Shown here: piece by piece, positions 35,714 through 44,509 of the stretch | How positions within the stretch are numbered: position 1 is the first letter of the stretch | Layout: each line of letters begins with the position of its first letter | Assembly: GCF_001623875.1 (NCBI RefSeq) | Contig: NZ_LWAE01000005.1 | Span: 186,001 to 250,000, forward strand | DNA: 64,000 nt | Source of the DNA: Clostridium magnum DSM 2767 | GTDB lineage: Bacteria > Bacillota > Clostridia > Clostridiales > Clostridiaceae | Direction of reading: 5' to 3' | The notes under the pieces: generated by a model | The model's database searches: none | What the model was told of the DNA's origin: nothing | Seen by the model: the letters and a program-made list of their open reading frames with translations, nothing else | Program-made: the position numbers and the translations under genes

Positions 35714-35886
35714 GAAGTGGAAACTTGAATCAGATATGTTTCGTCTACTACCCGGGGTTTTGCCTGTTAAATGTCATTTAGGCATTTACTCCACATTTGA
35801 TTCTTAGTTGAACGAATCCAGACGTACCCGCTCGCAACGTACGCTTTGAGAAGCGGGAGTATTAGAGCGGGTAGTCATCGGATAAA
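35714..35886 (+). repeat. Dispersed structured repeat, copy A
   Basis: Shares with copy B (42198) the 5' end GAAGTGGAAACTTGAATCAG, the hairpin closing TGATTCTTAGTTGAACGAAT, CCGCTCGCAACGTAC and the 3' block GGGAGTATTAGAGCGGGTAG ... ATCGGATAAA. CCCGCTC and GAGCGGG can pair at long range. It fills the gap between the reductase and cbiM. I infer an IS200/IS605-type non-autonomous element or omega-RNA remnant. Confidence 0.7.
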
Positions 35887-35989
35887 TTGATATAAATATA
35901 ATCGGATATGGTAAAATTCTGAGGAATAGAATATATATTCTTAACCATAATACTTAGTTGTTTAGTTACTTCCAAGGAGGAATAACACC

Positions 35990-36325
35990 ATGCATATACC
36001 GGATAACTATCTAAGTCCCTCAACTTGTGCTGCCTTTGTAGCAGTCATGCTGCCTATATGGAGAAGAGCAAGTTTAAAGGTAAAGAATGAACTAACAAGA
36101 CAGAAAATACCTCTTCTTGGAGTGGCAACAGCCTTTTCATTTTTAATTATGATGTTTAATATACCTCTTCCAGGAAGAACTACAGGACATGCTATTAGAG
36201 GTGCTCTTGTCGCTATTTTGCTTGGACCCTATTCAGCTGTGTTTGCAGTTACTATAGCTGTTGCAATTCAAGCATTGTTTTTTGGAGATGGGGGGATTTT
36301 AACACTGGGAGTAAATTGTTTTTAA
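35990..36325 (+). pseudogene. cbiM/nikM/larM transporter component, 3'-truncated
   Basis: AAGGAGGAATAACACC precedes MHIPDNYLSPSTCAAFVAVM, the diagnostic CbiM N-terminus, whose first residues (MHIPD) coordinate Ni or Co. The protein runs 111 residues (of ~200-220) through RTTGHAIRGALVAILLGPYS and LFFGDGGILTLGVNCF, then hits a stop. It is the S-component of an ECF-type nickel/cobalt transporter. Together with scraps of the next genes it shows that the transporter beside lar genes is lost. Confidence 0.85.
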
Positions 36326-36350
36326 TTCACCAATCCAAGATTATAGTTTT

Positions 36351-36470
36351 AGATTTTTAAATGAAAATTATGGATATATTCTATCAGCATTAGTTGGCGT
36401 AATAATAATTTTGATTACTTTTAAGGTTTTAGGAAAAATAGATTTGAACACAAATATAAAAGAAGATTAA
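36351..36470 (+). pseudogene. CbiN/PDGLE-type transporter scrap
   Basis: RFLNENYGYILSALVGVIII then LITFKVLGKID. This is the C-terminal membrane helix region of PDGLE/CbiN-like proteins. No start; the rest is deleted. Confidence 0.6.
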
Positions 36471-36472
36471 AG

Positions 36473-36595
36473 AAAATTCCGTTTACATATAAGAATACAA
36501 TAGCTCTTGATAATGTAAATGTACATATAGAAGAAGAGGAATTAATAGCCGTTATAGTTCCAATGGGAAGAGATTTTTTTAAATTTAAAGAATGA
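36473..36595 (+). pseudogene. CbiO-type ATPase scrap
   Basis: FTYKNTIALDNVNVHIEEEE then LIAVIVPMGRD. This is the start of a CbiO ATPase up to a degenerate Walker A (VIVPMGRD in place of VIGPNGSGKS), followed by a stop. Confidence 0.7.
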
Positions 36596-36610
36596 GAAGG
36601 AGTAATAATA

Positions 36611-37933
36611 ATGAAGATTTTATATTATGATTGTTTTTGTGGAATAAGTGGTGATATGAATTTAGCAGCACTAATAGATTTAGGAGTTCCTAAAGAGTAT
36701 TTACTGCAGGAGCTTTCAAAAATGAATTTAAATTCTGAATATGAAATAAAAATTGAAAGGGCTGCAAAACTTGGAATAACAGGAACTAGGGTAGACGTCA
36801 TATTAAAAGATAAATTGGAGGATAGGACACATAGTCAAGAGCAAGCTTTGCATGGTCATAATCATGAGCATACCCATGGGCACTCTCATCATCATGAAGG
36901 TGAAGAGCATAATCATGGTGAAAATAATCATAGCCATAGGGAGAGTCATAAAGAACATGTTCACACTCACCAGCATCATCATAGAAACTTGAAGGATATA
37001 AAGGAAATAGTAAATTCAAGTGATTTAAGCGATAAAGTTAAGAAGCGTAGTTTAGATATGTTTATGAAGGTTGCAGAAGCAGAAGCAAAGGTTCATGGAA
37101 AAGATTTATACGAAGTGCATTTTCATGAGGTAGGAGCTATTGATTCAATTGTGGATATGGTGGGAGCAGCCATTTGTTTAGACTATTTAGAGGTTGATAA
37201 AATTATTGCATCCCCAGTTCAAGTTGGAGGTGGATTTGTTAAATGTGCTCATGGACTTATGCCAGTACCAGCTCCTGCAACAGTAGAAATATTAAAGAAT
37301 ATTCCTATAAATATTGGTATAGTGCAGTTTGAAACTACCACTCCAACAGGAGCGGCAATACTAGCATCAAACGCTCATGAATTTACTCCAAAAATTGATT
37401 TTTCAATTAAAAAGGTTGCTTATGGAATAGGTCACCGAGATTTAGAGATTCCAAATGTTTTAAGAGTATATCTAGGTGAGCGGGAAGGCTCTGAAGAAGT
37501 AGGAGAGATGTATATTATTGAAACTAATATTGATGATATGAATCCTGAATTTTATGGATATTTAGAAGAAAAACTTTTCGAAGTAGGAGCTTTAGACGTA
37601 GTGAAAACACCTATATTTATGAAAAAGGGAAGACCAGCAATAAAATTAAGTGTATCAGTTAACGAAAGAAACGAAGAAAATGTTCTAGATATCATTTTTC
37701 AAGAGACAACTTCAATAGGGGTTAGAAAATGTAAAGTTGAAAAAATAATGCTAAATAGAGAGTTTTCAAAAGTAAAAACAGAGTATGGAGATATTACAAT
37801 AAAGAAATCTTATTATAAAGGAAAGCTAGTAAAATATAAACCAGAATATGAGGAATGCAAGATTATAGCAAAAGAAAAAAATATACCTATAGATAGGGTA
37901 TATAAGGCGGTTTTTAAAGAAGATATAAATTAA
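36611..37933 (+). CDS. larC: LarC, nickel insertase for the pincer cofactor
   Basis: 440 residues, one uninterrupted frame; L. plantarum needs a programmed frameshift (larC1/larC2). MKILYYDCFCGISGDMNLAA is the family start, EVHFHEVGAIDSIVDMVGA and TTPTGAAIL are core motifs. Residues ~78-125 are a His-rich loop with about 20 histidines, fitting nickel binding or storage. LarC performs CTP-dependent nickel insertion into the pyridinium dithio-dicarboxylate nucleotide. First of larC-larE-larB with short spacings (26 and 29 nt). Confidence 0.95.
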   Translation: MKILYYDCFCGISGDMNLAALIDLGVPKEYLLQELSKMNLNSEYEIKIERAAKLGITGTRVDVILKDKLEDRTHSQEQALHGHNHEHTHGHSHHHEGEEHNHGENNHSHRESHKEHVHTHQHHHRNLKDIKEIVNSSDLSDKVKKRSLDMFMKVAEAEAKVHGKDLYEVHFHEVGAIDSIVDMVGAAICLDYLEVDKIIASPVQVGGGFVKCAHGLMPVPAPATVEILKNIPINIGIVQFETTTPTGAAILASNAHEFTPKIDFSIKKVAYGIGHRDLEIPNVLRVYLGEREGSEEVGEMYIIETNIDDMNPEFYGYLEEKLFEVGALDVVKTPIFMKKGRPAIKLSVSVNERNEENVLDIIFQETTSIGVRKCKVEKIMLNREFSKVKTEYGDITIKKSYYKGKLVKYKPEYEECKIIAKEKNIPIDRVYKAVFKEDIN

Positions 37934-37959
37934 TATTATAGGTGAAAGGCGGAAGTTAA

Positions 37960-38784
37960 ATGATAAACAATGAAAAGTATAATGGATTAATAAAATATCT
38001 GAAGAGTCTAGGAAAAGTAGTGTTAGCATTTTCTGGTGGAGTAGACAGTACTTTTTTACTCAGAGTAGCAAAAGAAGCTCTTGGAGACAACGTAAAGGCA
38101 GTGACAATTTTATCACCATATATTCCAAAGTGGGAAATAGCAGAGGCACAGGAGCTTGTTAAGGAGTTAGGAGTACAGCATGAAATTATAGAAGCTCCAA
38201 TTATTGATTCAATTAAATTTAATCCTGAAGATAGATGTTATCTTTGCAAAACAGCAGTGTTTGCCATGATATTATCTATTGCTAAGGAACAAGGATATGA
38301 TTACGTAATTGATGGAACTAACTTTGATGATATAAGTGATTATAGACCAGGACTTAAAGCTTTAAAGGAATTAGAAGTAAAAAGTCCACTTTTAGAATGT
38401 AAGTTTACTAAAGCAGAAATAAGAGCTTTTTCTAAGGAATTAGGACTTAATACTTGGGATAAGCCACCATATGCTTGCCTTTTGACAAGAATACCTTATG
38501 GAAATGAATTAAAAGTAGAAGATTTTGAGAAGATTGAAAATGCAGAAAAATATATGATGAGCATAGGATTTAGAGCTGTTAGGGTAAGATGTCATGGAAA
38601 TTTAGCAAGGGTTGAGGTTGCTAGACAGGATAGAAGTAAATTATTTAATGAAGAGCTTTTAGACACTATTTCAGAAAATATAAAAGAATGTGGATTTAAA
38701 TATGTAACATTAGACTTACAAGGATATAGAGTAGGCAGCTTCAATGAAAATATAATGAAGAACTTAAATGAGCAAAATAAATAG
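37960..38784 (+). CDS. larE: LarE, ATP-dependent sulfur transferase
   Basis: 274 residues. The PP-loop is FSGGVDSTFLLRV. The conserved cysteine region is PPYACLLTRIPYG, where L. plantarum LarE sacrifices its cysteine sulfur. A further pair, RCYLCK, lies near residue 90. LarE adds two sulfur atoms to the LarB product during pincer-cofactor synthesis. It is between larC and larB. Confidence 0.95.
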   Translation: MINNEKYNGLIKYLKSLGKVVLAFSGGVDSTFLLRVAKEALGDNVKAVTILSPYIPKWEIAEAQELVKELGVQHEIIEAPIIDSIKFNPEDRCYLCKTAVFAMILSIAKEQGYDYVIDGTNFDDISDYRPGLKALKELEVKSPLLECKFTKAEIRAFSKELGLNTWDKPPYACLLTRIPYGNELKVEDFEKIENAEKYMMSIGFRAVRVRCHGNLARVEVARQDRSKLFNEELLDTISENIKECGFKYVTLDLQGYRVGSFNENIMKNLNEQNK

Positions 38785-38813
38785 TAATTAAGAATCTTGG
38801 GAGGATAAAACTA

Positions 38814-39560
38814 GTGAATAAAGAAGAAATTAAAGCTTTATTGGAAGGTATTAAAAATAACAGGATAAACGTAGAAGAAGCTCTTGAAAAATTAGAAGAT
38901 TTACCTTTTAAAGATTTAGGTTTTGCTAAAATAGATAATCATAGAGAGATTAGAGTTGGCTATCCAGAAGTAATATATTGTGAAGGAAAGACAGTAGATC
39001 AAGTTAGAGACATTGTTAAATTTATGCTTACAAAAAATAATAACATATTAGGAACTAGAGCTAGTGAAGAAATGTATAATGCAGTAAAGGAAATATGCAG
39101 CGAGGCAGAGTATAATAAACTTGGTCGAACAATAACAATTAAGAAAAAGGAACAGACTCTTACAGAGAGTTATATAGCGATAGTTGCAGCCGGTACTTCT
39201 GACTTACCTGTTGTAGAAGAAGCATATGAAACTGCTAAAATATTAGGTAATAGAGTTGAAAAAATAGTGGATGTAGGTGTTGCAGGGATACACAGACTCT
39301 TTTCAAGGTTAGATGTTATTATAGGAGCAAAAGCTGTAATAGTGATTGCGGGAATGGAAGGAGCTTTAGCTAGTGTTATAGGGGGACTCGTGGACAAACC
39401 TGTAATAGCAGTTCCAACAAGTGTTGGCTATGGAGCAAGCTTTGGAGGAGTTGCAGCTTTATTGTCCATGTTAAATAGCTGTGCCAGTGGTGTAAGTGTA
39501 GTAAATATAGATAATGGATTTGGTGCAGCGTATAATGCCAGTATAATTAATAAGCTATAA
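38814..39560 (+). CDS. larB: LarB, pyridinium carboxylase-hydrolase
   Basis: 248 residues from GTG behind GGGAGG. The AIR-carboxylase-like (PurE-type) C-terminal domain shows IVAAGTSDLPVVEEAYETA, DVGVAGIHRL, GMEGALASVIGGLV and PTSVGYGASFGG. LarB carboxylates nicotinate adenine dinucleotide in the first step of nickel-pincer synthesis. Last gene of the cluster. No larA (lactate racemase) is in the window, so the enzyme using the cofactor must lie elsewhere. Confidence 0.95.
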   Translation: MNKEEIKALLEGIKNNRINVEEALEKLEDLPFKDLGFAKIDNHREIRVGYPEVIYCEGKTVDQVRDIVKFMLTKNNNILGTRASEEMYNAVKEICSEAEYNKLGRTITIKKKEQTLTESYIAIVAAGTSDLPVVEEAYETAKILGNRVEKIVDVGVAGIHRLFSRLDVIIGAKAVIVIAGMEGALASVIGGLVDKPVIAVPTSVGYGASFGGVAALLSMLNSCASGVSVVNIDNGFGAAYNASIINKL

Positions 39561-39652
39561 TTGGTAAGAGGAGGTTTAAGCTTCAATATATAGACTAACT
39601 AAACTGCAGTTTAAAATTAATACAGAACATAGATGTTAAAAGAGAGAATCTA

Positions 39653-39683
39653 TTGACTTGATTTAGACTCCAAGTGATATAAT
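39653..39683 (+). promoter_or_regulatory. MerR-type promoter 4 (autoregulatory)
   Basis: TTGACT, 19-bp spacer ending in AGACTCCAAGTGA, and a perfect TATAAT, 24 bp before the merR gene. The left half-site is less conserved than in the other copies. Confidence 0.75.
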
Positions 39684-39706
39684 GTCAAAAAGGAGGTTGA
39701 ATTCAT

Positions 39707-40093
39707 ATGACGATTACAGAAGTAAGTAAAAAATATGAACTTTCAGCGGATACCCTTCGCTATTATGAACGTGTTGGACTGATTCCTGAGGTAAACCGCA
39801 ATAAAAATGGAATCAGGAACTATACGGAAGAAGACTGCAGATGGGTTGAGTTTATTAAATGTATGAGAAGTGCAGGTCTTCCTATTGAAGTATTAATTGA
39901 GTATGTTACGTTGTTTCAAAAGGGTGATGAAACTATTGAGGCAAGAAAAGAGATATTAACTGAACAACGTAAACAGTTAATAGAAAAAATGGAAGATATC
40001 AAAAAAACAATAGAACGCCTGGATTATAAAATAGAAAGATATGACCAATCAGTAGTTAAGAAAGAAAATGAACTAAAAAGAATGGATGATTAG
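39707..40093 (+). CDS. MerR-family regulator, AdhR/NmlR-like
   Basis: 128 residues behind AGGAGG. MTITEVSKKYELSADTLRYY then ERVGLIPEVNRNKNGIRNYT is the MerR helix-turn-helix and wing; a coiled-coil dimerisation helix (RKQLIEKMEDIKKTIERLDY) follows. There is no cysteine cluster for metals, as in AdhR-type aldehyde or electrophile sensors. It is the only intact regulator of this type in the window and is preceded by promoter 4, so it is the best candidate to act at all five MerR-type promoters. Confidence 0.9.
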   Translation: MTITEVSKKYELSADTLRYYERVGLIPEVNRNKNGIRNYTEEDCRWVEFIKCMRSAGLPIEVLIEYVTLFQKGDETIEARKEILTEQRKQLIEKMEDIKKTIERLDYKIERYDQSVVKKENELKRMDD

Positions 40094-40126
40094 TATTTCT
40101 GTATTCTAAATAGAAAATTACATTAA

Positions 40127-40173
40127 GGCCTCTTTACACTTGGTTTGAAATTAAAAGTGTAGAGGGGCTTTTG
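40127..40173 (+). terminator. Terminator after merR
   Basis: CCTCTTTACACTT pairs with AAGTGTAGAGG, followed by GGCTTTTG. Confidence 0.75.
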
Positions 40174-40211
40174 TTAGAAAAAGATTAGTTACGTTATGTA
40201 TTATTAGTGCG

Positions 40212-41039
40212 TTGGGAGGATGTGAAGATCAAGTTAGAGCTCATGTTCAAGGTAATAAAATAGTACCAGTTGCATCCATTCTTACATTGGCAGGGACAGG
40301 ATCAGAAATGAATGCTGGATCAGTTATTACCAACGATGATATGAAACTTAAGATGGGACGGGTTTTTCCATCAAATGTCAATCTAAAATTTTCAATATTA
40401 AATCCAGAATATACATTTACATTACCTACATATCAGATGGTAAGTGGAATTTTTGATATGATGTCACATTTAATGGAAGCTTATTTCTCAGGTGAAGATG
40501 ACACTACTTCTGACTATTTGATTGAAGGACTTCTTCGTTCTATTATAAGCAGTGCAAAAATTGCAGTGAAAGATCCTAAAAACTATGAAGCAAGAAGTAA
40601 TTTAATGTGGAGTTCTACTCTTGCAATGAACCCAATTATGGGCTTAAGCAAAACCCAAGATTGGGAAGTTCATATGATTGAACATCAGATTGGTGCTTAT
40701 ACAGATTGTGCACATGGTATGGGACTGGCAGCAGTATCACTTCCATATTACAGATATATATATAAGTTTGGTTTAGATAAGTTTGTTCGCTTTGCTAAAC
40801 AAGTATGGGGTATTGATGAAACTGGAAAGACTAAGGAAGAAGTTGCTTTAGAAGGTATTGATGCTATTGAAAGTTTTGTAAAGGAATGTGGTATAGTAAC
40901 GAACCTCAAGGAACTTGGTGCAACAGAAGAGATGCTTCCACTAATTGCAAATTCAACTGTACTACTTTCAGGTGGATATAAAGCATTAATTGCAGAGGAA
41001 GTCTTAGAAATTTTAAAGACTGCGTATGCTGCGGTATAG
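40212..41039 (+). pseudogene. Iron-containing alcohol dehydrogenase, 5'-truncated
   Basis: The C-terminal ~265 residues of a BdhA/YugJ-type butanol dehydrogenase: VASILTLAGTGSEMNAGSVI, metal-site regions SGIFDMMSHLMEAYF, MIEHQIGAYTDCAHGMGLA (two histidines). About 115 N-terminal residues with the NAD-binding GGGS loop are missing, and the first residues (MGGCEDQVRAHVQ) do not fit the family. The 5' part, with its own promoter, seems deleted after the merR terminator. AdhR-type regulators typically control such a gene. Confidence 0.8.
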
Positions 41040-41104
41040 GACGGCTCAGTAAACTTCAAGTATAATATAGAATTAAAAGGAATAAGATTATGAAAAAGCA
41101 AACA

Positions 41105-41147
41105 GACCACCGATTAAAGATATAAGTTCTTGTTCAGTGGTCTTTTG
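41105..41147 (+). terminator. Terminator after the alcohol dehydrogenase remnant
   Basis: GACCAC (41105) pairs with GTGGTC (41137-41142), followed by TTTTGT. Confidence 0.65.
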
Positions 41148-41208
41148 TCTTGTACAGATTGAAAAGTTTATTTATTAATAAATTTAATTACATAGAAGGG
41201 GGATTAAA

Positions 41209-42168
41209 ATGAAGAAGATTAAAATAATAATTATTACAATTATAGTAATTCTTCTAAGCGTAATGTCAGCCATATACATATATAAACCTAGACCAATTAC
41301 TAAAGCTACAGCAACAGTGAAATCAAATGCAGATCTTGCTTTTGCTGTGTTAGGAGATGTTCATGGAAATATTGATAGCTTTCAAAGGTCTATCAATGAT
41401 TTATATAGAGTAAATCCTGATATAGATGCATTAGTATTAAATGGGGATACCGTAGATCAAGGTATTGAGGAGCAGTATGATTCAGTAAAAAAGGCTTTAA
41501 GCGAAAATAAATATTTGTTACCTGAAACAATTATCAAGAATATAGGGAATCATGAGTTTTTTAACTATGATGCAGGGACTAATTCATCGCAGCAAGTTCA
41601 AGTATTTATAAACAGATATCTTGAATTTGCTGGAGAAGAAAAAGTGTATCATGATACATGGGTGAAGGGTTATCATTTTATATCATTAGGATCTGAAGAT
41701 GGTAATTCTAAAACATTAGATTCAATAAAAGCTTTTATATCTAAGGAGCAACAAAATTGGTTCAAAGAAAAATTGACTGAAAATTATCAAAAGGGAAAGC
41801 CTATATTTGTATTTTTGCATCAGCCTCTTGGTTTTAAATATGGAAATAAAACTTATGTTGGAGTTGAGCAAAGTGATCAAATTAAAGAAATATTATCAAA
41901 ATATCCAGAAGTAATATTATTTTCATCTCACACCCATAGAGATTTAGATGAAAATAGTATTGTATTAAATAGCCCATTTACAATGATTAACACAGGAGCT
42001 GTTGGCTATACCTTGATACCTGATGAAAGTAGCCAAAGAGGTATGAGAAGAGAATCGTCTTATATTAAAGGGTTGTATATTGAAGTCAATGGTAATAAGG
42101 TTATTGTTAAAGGCAGGAACATTAAAGAAGAGCAGTGGATATTTACAAAAGAATTTTTAAAAGAATGA
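41209..42168 (+). CDS. Membrane-anchored calcineurin-type metallophosphoesterase
   Basis: 319 residues behind AAGGGGG. An N-terminal anchor (IIIITIIVILLSVMSAIYIY) puts the catalytic domain outside the membrane. The metal motifs are in order: GDVHG, NGDTVDQ, GNHEFF, HQP and SHTHRD. The family hydrolyses phosphomono- or diesters at a dinuclear metal site; substrate unknown. It stands alone and is followed by repeat copy B. Confidence 0.88.
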   Translation: MKKIKIIIITIIVILLSVMSAIYIYKPRPITKATATVKSNADLAFAVLGDVHGNIDSFQRSINDLYRVNPDIDALVLNGDTVDQGIEEQYDSVKKALSENKYLLPETIIKNIGNHEFFNYDAGTNSSQQVQVFINRYLEFAGEEKVYHDTWVKGYHFISLGSEDGNSKTLDSIKAFISKEQQNWFKEKLTENYQKGKPIFVFLHQPLGFKYGNKTYVGVEQSDQIKEILSKYPEVILFSSHTHRDLDENSIVLNSPFTMINTGAVGYTLIPDESSQRGMRRESSYIKGLYIEVNGNKVIVKGRNIKEEQWIFTKEFLKE

Positions 42169-42197
42169 TATGGTTGGTTCATTAAACAAGGGATGAT

Positions 42198-42380
42198 GAA
42201 GTGGAAACTTGAATCAGATGGGATTTCAAACCCCACCTGATTCTTAGTTGAACGAATCCAGGGACGTAGCCGCTCGCAACGTACTCTTTGAGAAAAGCAG
42301 AGAGCCCAAATCTCTGATTTGGTGCGAATCGCTTTCACACCGTGCTTAGGGAGTATTAGAGCGGGTAGTTATCGGATAAA
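42198..42380 (+). repeat. Dispersed structured repeat, copy B
   Basis: Same family as copy A. The first hairpin is GAATCAG...CTGATTC. An extra ~50-nt segment (AGAGCCCAAATCTCTGATTT and on) sits between CTTTGAGAA and GGGAGTATTAGAGCGGGTAG. Ends at ATCGGATAAA like copy A. It lies between the phosphoesterase and MerR promoter 5. Confidence 0.7.
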
Positions 42381-42441
42381 CAATAAGCTCAATGTGTGCT
42401 CTTCAAGAAAAACATTTCTCTAAGAAAATGAGAAAGACATC

Positions 42442-42472
42442 TTGACTTAGAGTTAACTCAAAGTGATATCAT
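42442..42472 (+). promoter_or_regulatory. MerR-type promoter 5, separated from its gene by an IS
   Basis: TTGACT, 19-bp spacer with TAGAGTTAACTCAAAG, and TATCAT. The IS607-type element begins about 30 bp downstream, and the reductase at 44510 begins just after the element. Confidence 0.75.
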
Positions 42473-42576
42473 TAATTAAGAGGCTGATAACAGTTAGATG
42501 AAGTTTATAAAACTCTATAAAAGTTTATTGATATTTTTTATAGTTTATTGTATGGTGCTTTCAAGGAGTGATTAAC

Positions 42577-43206
42577 TTGAAATATTATTCAATAGGAGAA
42601 TTTGCAAAACTAATAGGTAAAACAGAACAAACATTAAGAAATTGGGACAAAAATGGTACGCTTAAACCACACCATGTGGTAGAAAGTGGCTATAGGTATT
42701 ACTCGCAAGAGCAACTTAATCATTTCTTTGGCTTTAAAAATAATAATGCAGAGCAGAAACGTAGAGTAATCGGATATTGTAGAGTATCAAGCAATAAGCA
42801 AAAAGACGATTTAGAAAGACAGATAGAAAATGTTAAAACATATATGATAGCAAAAGCATACTCATTTGATATTATATCTGATATAGGCAGTGGAATTAAC
42901 TACAATAAAAAGGGATTAAATCAGTTAGTAGAATTAATAACAACGTCACAAGTTGAGAAGATAGTAATTCTATATAAAGATCGGTTATTACGCTTTGGTT
43001 TTGAGTTGATAGAAAATCTATGTAATCAATTTAATACAACTATTGAGATTATTGACAACACAGAAAAAACAGAGGAACAGGAATTAGTTGAGGATTTAAT
43101 TCAGATTGTTACAGCTTTTAGTTGTAGATTACAATGTAAAAGAGCAAATAAGGCTAAAAAGATGATTAAGGAGTTATTAGAGGATGAAAAGGGCGATTTA
43201 TATTAG
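42577..43206 (+). CDS. tnpA: IS607-family TnpA serine recombinase
   Basis: 209 residues. TTG 42577 is 8 nt behind AAGGAG; the GTG at 42568 overlaps that site. Residues 1-45 are a MerR-like helix-turn-helix (YSIGEFAKLIGKTEQTLRNW). The resolvase domain follows with YCRVSSNKQKDDLERQ (catalytic serine), DIGSGINYNKKGL and YKDRLLRFG. Overlaps tnpB by 23 nt. Confidence 0.95.
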   Translation: MKYYSIGEFAKLIGKTEQTLRNWDKNGTLKPHHVVESGYRYYSQEQLNHFFGFKNNNAEQKRRVIGYCRVSSNKQKDDLERQIENVKTYMIAKAYSFDIISDIGSGINYNKKGLNQLVELITTSQVEKIVILYKDRLLRFGFELIENLCNQFNTTIEIIDNTEKTEEQELVEDLIQIVTAFSCRLQCKRANKAKKMIKELLEDEKGDLY

Positions 43207-44326
43207 ACTTTTTCCATCTAAAGAGCAGGAATTTCTTATGTGGAAACATATCGGTTCAATGAGATATGTGTTTAATTGGGGACTGGATAAACAAATTCAA
43301 CACTATGAAACCACTAAAAAGAAATTGTCAGTTGCAGAATTAGGTGTAGAACTTACTAAACTTAAAAATCAAGAAGGTTTTGAATGGCTTTATGAAGTTA
43401 GTCACGCTACCTTAAAAGAAGCGTTAAGAGATTTAGATAAGGCATATAAGAATTTCTTTAATGGAAGTGGATTTCCTAAATTTAAAAGTAAGAAAAAGTC
43501 TAAAGATAAGTTTTATTCAAGATACGATAAAATCTACTTTAAAGACAGCATAGTTAATCTTGAAAAGATAGGCAAAGTACGATGTAGGCATAACTACAAC
43601 ATTGATTTATTAAAAGTAAATAAATTCAGTAATCCAAGAGTGAGTTTTAATGGCAGAGTATGGGTACTTTCCGTTGCTATTGAAATTGAAGTAGAAGATA
43701 AAAAAGAGCAGTTAAATAACTTTACTGTAGGAGTAGACTTAGGCATCAAAACACTTTCAGTAACTAATATTGATGAATTAGATGCTGTGAATATTAATAA
43801 GACAGTGAAGGTTAAAAGACTAATAAAGAAATTAAAAAGACTACAAAGACAATGTTCAAGAAAATATGAAGAAAATAGGAAAGGAGTATGTTACCAAAAG
43901 ACTGCGAACATTGCAAAACTTGAAAAGAAGATTAAAAGACTTCATAGTAAGCTCACACATATTAGAGAAAATCATATACATCAAGCTACATCTAAAATAG
44001 CGAAAATCAAGCCTTTTAGAGTAGTTATGGAAGACTTAAAAGTATCTAATATGATGAGGAATAAGCACTTGTCAAAGGCAATAGCAGAGCAAGGATTTAG
44101 TATGTTTATTACTCAAATGAAAAATAAATGTGCTAAATATGGAATAGAGTTTATCCAAGTACCCACTTTTTATCCTTCAAGTAAAACTTGTAGCTCATGT
44201 GGTAGGATAAAAAAAGACTTAAAGCTATCAGATAGAACTTATAAATGTGAATGTGGATTTGTAGCTGATAGGGATAAAAACGCTTCATACAACCTTGCAA
44301 AATATGGTTTAGAAATATCAGCTTAA
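43184..44326 (+). CDS. tnpB: TnpB, RNA-guided nuclease of the IS607 element
   Basis: 380 residues, typical length. RuvC catalytic residues are present: D in VGVDLGIKTLSV, E in VMEDLKV and D in DRDKNASYN. The zinc ribbon CSSCG...YKCECG is intact. N-terminal KRAIYIRLFPSKEQEFLMWK is family-typical. TnpB cuts DNA at sites matching the guide carried by an omega-RNA from the element's right end, aiding retention of the element. All key residues are there, so it should be active. Confidence 0.95.
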   Translation: MKRAIYIRLFPSKEQEFLMWKHIGSMRYVFNWGLDKQIQHYETTKKKLSVAELGVELTKLKNQEGFEWLYEVSHATLKEALRDLDKAYKNFFNGSGFPKFKSKKKSKDKFYSRYDKIYFKDSIVNLEKIGKVRCRHNYNIDLLKVNKFSNPRVSFNGRVWVLSVAIEIEVEDKKEQLNNFTVGVDLGIKTLSVTNIDELDAVNINKTVKVKRLIKKLKRLQRQCSRKYEENRKGVCYQKTANIAKLEKKIKRLHSKLTHIRENHIHQATSKIAKIKPFRVVMEDLKVSNMMRNKHLSKAIAEQGFSMFITQMKNKCAKYGIEFIQVPTFYPSSKTCSSCGRIKKDLKLSDRTYKCECGFVADRDKNASYNLAKYGLEISA

Positions 44327-44340
44327 AAGATATTCTAAAT

Positions 44341-44494
44341 TGGGTATTCGTTACAACCCACTACTGAAAAGTAGCAAAGCCTATGGAGTGTTATACAAAC
44401 CAAAGTAGTCTCGGCAAAATGGAACACTATGAAGTAGGAAAGAAACAAAACAATAAACTTTTATAATCTTTTTATAAAGTTTTATAGAATTTTG
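44341..44494 (+). ncRNA. Probable omega-RNA region of the IS607 element
   Basis: Downstream of tnpB lie nested stems: TGGGT/ACCCA (44341/44356), CTACT/AGTAG (44361/44370) and AGTGTT/AACACT (44387/44423). TnpB guide RNAs come from the 3' end of tnpB plus the right end, with the guide just outside the element. Boundaries are inferred. Confidence 0.4.
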
Positions 44495-44509
44495 GTAACG
44501 GTGGATAAT

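Larger units (their letters stand above)
42504..44478 (+). mobile_element. IS607-type insertion sequence, complete
   Basis: Contains tnpA (serine recombinase) and tnpB, both intact. Near the ends lie inverted sequences: TATAAAAGTTTATTG at the left (42516-42530) and CAATAAACTTTTATA at the right (44451-44465), with related AT-rich flanks. The exact ends are uncertain by 20-30 bp because IS607 elements have no simple terminal repeats or target duplication. It is inserted between MerR promoter 5 and a reductase gene. Confidence 0.85.

Noticed and set aside
36840..36990. Tandem DNA repeat in larC
   Set aside because: The CAT-rich stretch encodes an irregular His-rich loop; there is no constant repeat unit.
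41090..41125. Leader peptide MKKQTDHRLKI before the phosphoesterase
   Set aside because: It overlaps the stem of a terminator and shows no codon run or regulated structure typical of attenuation.
42504..44478. IS200/IS605 element with Y1 transposase
   Set aside because: The first gene is a serine recombinase with a MerR-like N-terminus, not a tyrosine HUH enzyme, so the element is IS607-type.
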